64,000 nt of DNA, taken from assembly GCF_002836205.1 (NCBI RefSeq), contig NZ_PJBE01000013.1, forward strand, positions 1 through 64,000, read 5' to 3'. Every line of letters begins with the position of its first letter. Within the stretch, counting starts at the first letter, position 1. This document shows positions 60,858 to 64,000 of this stretch, piece after piece. Position numbers and translations under genes: made by a program. The notes under the pieces are model-generated. The model ran no database searches. It had not been told where the DNA came from and saw only the letters and a program-made list of their open reading frames with translations. The stretch comes from Shewanella sp. Choline-02u-19 (GTDB taxonomy: Bacteria; Pseudomonadota; Gammaproteobacteria; Enterobacterales; Shewanellaceae).

Positions 60858-62111
60858 CTAAGCGTTAGGTTTACCGTACAGGGCACTTTGCGGGTGCGGC
60901 GTATCAGACATTTTATCTGTATCAAGCTCAACTTCAAGCTCAGGCTCTTGCGCTTTTTTACTGATTTTTTGTGCCTGTAAAATCACAAATTTCCCATTTG
61001 ATGCCACCGTCGTACAATTCTTGAAAATACGCTGTAACTTTACGTGGTAAGCCAAATGTCGATTACCTACCACATGTAAGATCCCGCCATTCTTTAAACG
61101 TCTAAATGCATCTAAAAACATCTGCCATGCGATATGATCGGTAATCGCTTCACCTTGGTGAAAAGGAGGGTTACATAAGATTAAATCTGGGCGGAAGCCT
61201 TCGCTCATGTGTGTTAGACAATCATCCCAAGCAAAAGTGGCTTGCTCGCCAATCAGAGTGGGGTTATCCAAATCATTCAATGCCCAGTTGTCTCTCGCCG
61301 ATGCGACAGCCATCTCTGAGTCATCAATAAAGTGTATGTAAGCTTCTGGAAAACATTGTTTAGCGTGTAAGCCCAAAATACCGTTGCCACAGCCCAAATC
61401 GATAATCGATTTAAAATCACCTTTAGGCATGTTGTCGAGCATGATCCGTGCGCCTATATCAAGTTTGCTAGCGGCGAACACATTGCTCAAATTACTTATC
61501 TGCAGCTGACACTCGTCTACTGACCAGTTTGTGGTGGTGGGTAAGGTACGTGCTTTACCATCTGCGATACAGGTAATAACGCGGGTCTTTTTCCAAGTGA
61601 GGCTAGCGCTAGCCTCACCAAGATTACGGCTAATGGTTTCTAGCAGTGACTTATTAATCGATTTAGCTTTAGCCCCTATCAGCACGGGCGTTCCCGCTGG
61701 CAGGACATGTGACAATCTCATTAGCTGGTGGCTAAAGTAGTTAAGATTCTTTGGTAGTTTCATTAACACCAGTTCGATGCCTTGCGGCAACTCGTCACGA
61801 CTGTTAACCCATGTGAGGCTATCTTCACTGAGTTGGTTGCGCGTTAGGTTCTGGCTTGTGCCCAGTAAACTGGTTTTTGCGTCTGTTTCTAGCGTTAGTG
61901 GCCATTGAGGGTTAATGGATAACAAACCTGCAGTTAACGCACCAAAGCCATCATTTACAATCGTGGTGTTGACCGCCGCTTGCTCTGTGTCGATTAGATG
62001 CTTTACTAAGTGCTCATCGGCAGCGTCCCAAGCCTGCAGGTTAGACTCTTGTCTGCTAGGGTAACGGAAGAGTTCGAGATCGATGCTCGATACTGAAAAT
62101 TGTGTCGTCAT
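60858..62111 (-). CDS. rlmG: 23S rRNA (guanine-1835-N2)-methyltransferase
   Basis: A 417-residue RlmG with two Rossmann-like methyltransferase domains. The active C-terminal one has the SAM site IIDLGCGNGILGLHA and the catalytic NPPF (LILCNPPFHQGEA). The N-terminal SSIDLELFRYP is typical of the family. It methylates G1835 in large-subunit rRNA. Confidence 0.94.
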   Translation of the reverse strand: MTTQFSVSSIDLELFRYPSRQESNLQAWDAADEHLVKHLIDTEQAAVNTTIVNDGFGALTAGLLSINPQWPLTLETDAKTSLLGTSQNLTRNQLSEDSLTWVNSRDELPQGIELVLMKLPKNLNYFSHQLMRLSHVLPAGTPVLIGAKAKSINKSLLETISRNLGEASASLTWKKTRVITCIADGKARTLPTTTNWSVDECQLQISNLSNVFAASKLDIGARIMLDNMPKGDFKSIIDLGCGNGILGLHAKQCFPEAYIHFIDDSEMAVASARDNWALNDLDNPTLIGEQATFAWDDCLTHMSEGFRPDLILCNPPFHQGEAITDHIAWQMFLDAFRRLKNGGILHVVGNRHLAYHVKLQRIFKNCTTVASNGKFVILQAQKISKKAQEPELEVELDTDKMSDTPHPQSALYGKPNA

Positions 62112-62243
62112 ATGCCAATAAGTACCAAATAAATGCGGGCGCGTATTATCGCAGATTTATGATCTTAGGTATATGTTAGGTGTAATGATAGCTTTCTAGC
62201 ACATTTGATGACTTTAAAAGCAGTATGAGAAGGAGAAGGAAGG

Positions 62244-62915
62244 ATGAAACAAGAGGGCTTTGGCTTTGATGAACAAACACCATCGAGCGTAGATAAGTCA
62301 AAGACGGCGGAGAATTTTGCGCAGGCGGATCGATCAGCAAAACCTGTGTCTGCACCTTATACATTAATCAAGGGGTACCTTAATGAGGCTCAGCAACAAG
62401 CGCTATTGATTGAGGCGAGGCAATATCCGATGAGTCGGCCAGAATTGGTGGTATACGGTAAAAGTCATCCTATCCCTCGAAGCCAAGCTTGGTTTGCAGA
62501 CAAGGGCTGCGATTACTTTTACTCAGGCCTGTTTATCGAAGCTCTACCATGGCCAAAATATGCTGATAAATTGCGACAAAAGCTAAACCGAGATTTCTCT
62601 CTGATGAGTAATGGCGTGCTGGTTAACTGTTATGAAAATGGCACTGAGTCGATGGGCTGGCATAGCGATGATGAGAAAGAGATTGAAGCAGGAAGTGATA
62701 TCGCCTCGGTGACATTAGGTGCAAACCGAGACTTTTTTCTGCGACACAAACGTACGAAAGAAAAAATAGTACTGGCGCTAAATAGTGGTGATCTACTCAT
62801 CATGCACTGGCCAATGCAGGCACAATGGGAACATGCGTTACCCAAACGATTACGAGTGTCGCAAAGCAGAATCAATTTTACCTTTAGGCAGCTAATACCT
62901 CACTTTCATTTGTGA
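62244..62915 (+). CDS. AlkB-like 2-oxoglutarate/Fe(II) dioxygenase
   Basis: A 223-residue AlkB-family dioxygenase (repair of alkylated bases). The iron ligands H-x-D appear in GWHSDDEKEI and the distal H in QWEHALPK. The 2-oxoglutarate arginine is in RVSQSRINFTFRQ. Substrate-binding PRSQAWFADKG matches AlkB2/3-like proteins. A very strong ribosome site (AGAAGGAGAAGGAAGG) precedes the ATG. No adaptive-response ada gene is in the window. Confidence 0.92.
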   Translation: MKQEGFGFDEQTPSSVDKSKTAENFAQADRSAKPVSAPYTLIKGYLNEAQQQALLIEARQYPMSRPELVVYGKSHPIPRSQAWFADKGCDYFYSGLFIEALPWPKYADKLRQKLNRDFSLMSNGVLVNCYENGTESMGWHSDDEKEIEAGSDIASVTLGANRDFFLRHKRTKEKIVLALNSGDLLIMHWPMQAQWEHALPKRLRVSQSRINFTFRQLIPHFHL

Positions 62916-63092
62916 CGAGTAACTCTTCGTCAAATTTATACCGTTTTGTTAGCAAGTTCGCACTCTACGCTTAATAATTACTCTATGCTGGAACAAGGAG
63001 TTGTAGTTACGTATAAAATTATTAACGTTAACAGCTATTAAATTGTGAAATGGGCTGAGGGCTCTTCACTTATGACGGTTAAGGAGTTTTCG

Positions 63093-63596
63093 ATGAAAAA
63101 GATGTTTATTGCAACAGTGTTAGGCGCTGTTACTCCTGGTGTGATTAAAGCCCTGGCTGAAGAAACACGGCAAGCCGGTGGTGAGTGGATAACCAGCAAG
63201 GTTATTAAGGTTGATCACCATTTTGCGGCCTTGTTAAAAGTGGCTATTGAAGATGACATGTCACAGCCTTTAAAAGTTCAGTTTGAGCGACAGTTTCCCA
63301 AACTCACTTTTTTATTTGAAGCATCCAATGCAGCTCCGTTGAGTAATGTTAGGGAGCTTCATCTTAATGTGGATTGTAAAGATCGTCCTGGCTTGACGCG
63401 AGAGATCGTGGATGTATTAGTTAATCTAGATCTTGGCATTGAGCATATGGAGTTTAACCGGGTGCATGTGTCGACTATCGGGCAGACAGTATTTACTTCA
63501 AAGCTTACCGTATTACTGCCAAATGAGGTAAGCAACGAGAGTGTGGTTGAACTGTTGGAAGGAATATCTAACGATTTAAGGGTGAGTATTATTTAA
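63093..63596 (+). CDS. two-ACT-domain regulator (GcvR-like)
   Basis: A protein of about 167 residues with two ACT domains. The first starts MKKMFIATVLGAVTPGVIKA (diverged, T-P-G in place of D-R-P-G); the second has VDCKDRPGLTREIVDVLVNL. This is the layout of GcvR, which blocks the GcvA activator of glycine cleavage, but such proteins are diverse. The ATG at 63093 follows AAGGAG; the longer frame from 63045 is rejected. Confidence 0.85.
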   Translation: MKKMFIATVLGAVTPGVIKALAEETRQAGGEWITSKVIKVDHHFAALLKVAIEDDMSQPLKVQFERQFPKLTFLFEASNAAPLSNVRELHLNVDCKDRPGLTREIVDVLVNLDLGIEHMEFNRVHVSTIGQTVFTSKLTVLLPNEVSNESVVELLEGISNDLRVSII

Positions 63597-63713
63597 AGGA
63601 CGTTGTTATCGACAGCTCTGCTGTTGAATTAAACGGTGATACTGACTGGGCTTTGCTGCAAACTATCCGATAAGGCTAATGTGCGTGTCACCGTATCCGT
63701 AAACAGGCTAGAG

Positions 63714-63742
63714 TTGACCTTTACTTCTCATGGCAGTAATCT
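63714..63742 (+). promoter_or_regulatory. sigma70-like promoter of bolA
   Basis: TTGACC (63714-63719), exactly 17 nt, TAATCT (63737-63742), 36 bp before the bolA ATG. Confidence 0.6.
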
Positions 63743-63778
63743 GCCGCAATCGCATTTATGCCATTTGAGAACATCGTT

Positions 63779-64000
63779 ATGTCAGTTGAACAGATCATTA
63801 CCGAAAAACTCACCGCAGCACTTTCACCTTCGCACTTAGAAGTGATCAATGAAAGCCATAACCATCACGTACCGCCAAACTCAGAAACTCACTTTAAAGT
63901 GATTATTAGTAGCAGTGAATTTGTGGGTAAACGTCTGATTGGGCGTCACCGAGCGGTAAACGAGGCATTAGCCGAAGAGTTTTCTCAAGGCTTACATGCA
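63779..64000 (+). CDS. bolA: BolA family protein (3' end cut by window edge)
   Basis: The frame from the ATG at 63779 is open to the last base (74 codons). It reads SVEQIITEKLTAALSPSHLE, VINESHNHHVPPNSETHFKV, IISSSEFVGKRLIGRHRAVN and EALAEEFSQGLHA, the BolA/YrbA fold with conserved H, RHR and the FVGK loop. BolA binds glutaredoxin-held Fe-S clusters and affects cell shape and stress genes. Nearby yajG and ampG support bolA itself rather than a paralogue. Partial. Confidence 0.93.
   Translation, partial: MSVEQIITEKLTAALSPSHLEVINESHNHHVPPNSETHFKVIISSSEFVGKRLIGRHRAVNEALAEEFSQGLHA

Overview
The window looks like the chromosome of a Shewanella-type marine gammaproteobacterium. Reasons: the gene order around leuS, mrdA, dacA and lipBA and around hemA, prfA, prmC, the sirB genes and kdsA; a secreted multihaem c-type cytochrome of the OmcA/MtrC/UndA family; and protein sequences that read as Shewanella-like. 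The genus is an inference from gene order and protein resemblance; no rRNA gene is present.

Layout. 1-1.4 kb is an accessory edge: a Sel1-repeat gene and the decayed C-terminal core of an RHS protein, ending at a tandem pair of tRNA-Trp genes, each with its own promoter and terminator (1.4-1.8 kb). 1.9-2.7 kb is holD-rimI. From 2.8 to 17.1 kb, reading leftward, is the envelope, lipoate and translation block leuS-lptE-holA-nadD-rsfS-rlmH-mrdA-rodA-mltB-rlpA-dacA-(miniature element)-ybeD-lipB-lipA. It couples cell elongation (PBP2/RodA), septal and lytic functions (RlpA, MltB, PBP5), LPS export (LptE) and lipoate attachment. A YbeL-like zinc-ribbon gene and a chemoreceptor gene with a flagellar-type promoter follow. 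The block miaB-phoH-ybeY-corC-lnt (19.9-25.5 kb) is divergent from ubiF, and pth-ychF follow.

29.4-36.2 kb is the accessory heart of the window. It holds a tRNA array (Met-Leu-Gln, Met-Leu-Gln, Leu-Gln) containing decayed tRNA fragments. Next come about 1.2 kb of non-coding DNA with old repeats and a cluster of GTTAAC/GTTAGC motifs, then a predicted surface lipoprotein with eleven CXXCH haem motifs and, beside it, a membrane-spanning ToxR/CadC-like regulator. I regard this cytochrome-regulator pair as the most interesting unit: an orphan extracellular electron-transfer module with its own one-component sensor.

36.2-46.6 kb is housekeeping: prs-ispE-lolB leftward; hemA-prfA-prmC, sirB2-sirB1, a DUF819 membrane protein and kdsA rightward. 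A second miniature element lies at 46.65-46.9 kb. 47-56 kb is rich in transporters (AbgT, EamA, an NSS transporter with a 34-residue MetS-like partner, AmpG), plus PAP2, PanE-like, VanZ-like and YajQ genes. 56-64 kb has a small unknown gene, a periplasmic cyclophilin, yajG, an outer-membrane barrel, DUF2804, a fatty-acid-hydroxylase/sterol-desaturase family protein, rlmG, an AlkB-like dioxygenase, a two-ACT-domain GcvR-like regulator, and the start of bolA cut by the right edge.

Most start codons were chosen by Shine-Dalgarno position and family length. Where this differs from the longest possible frame, the entry says so.
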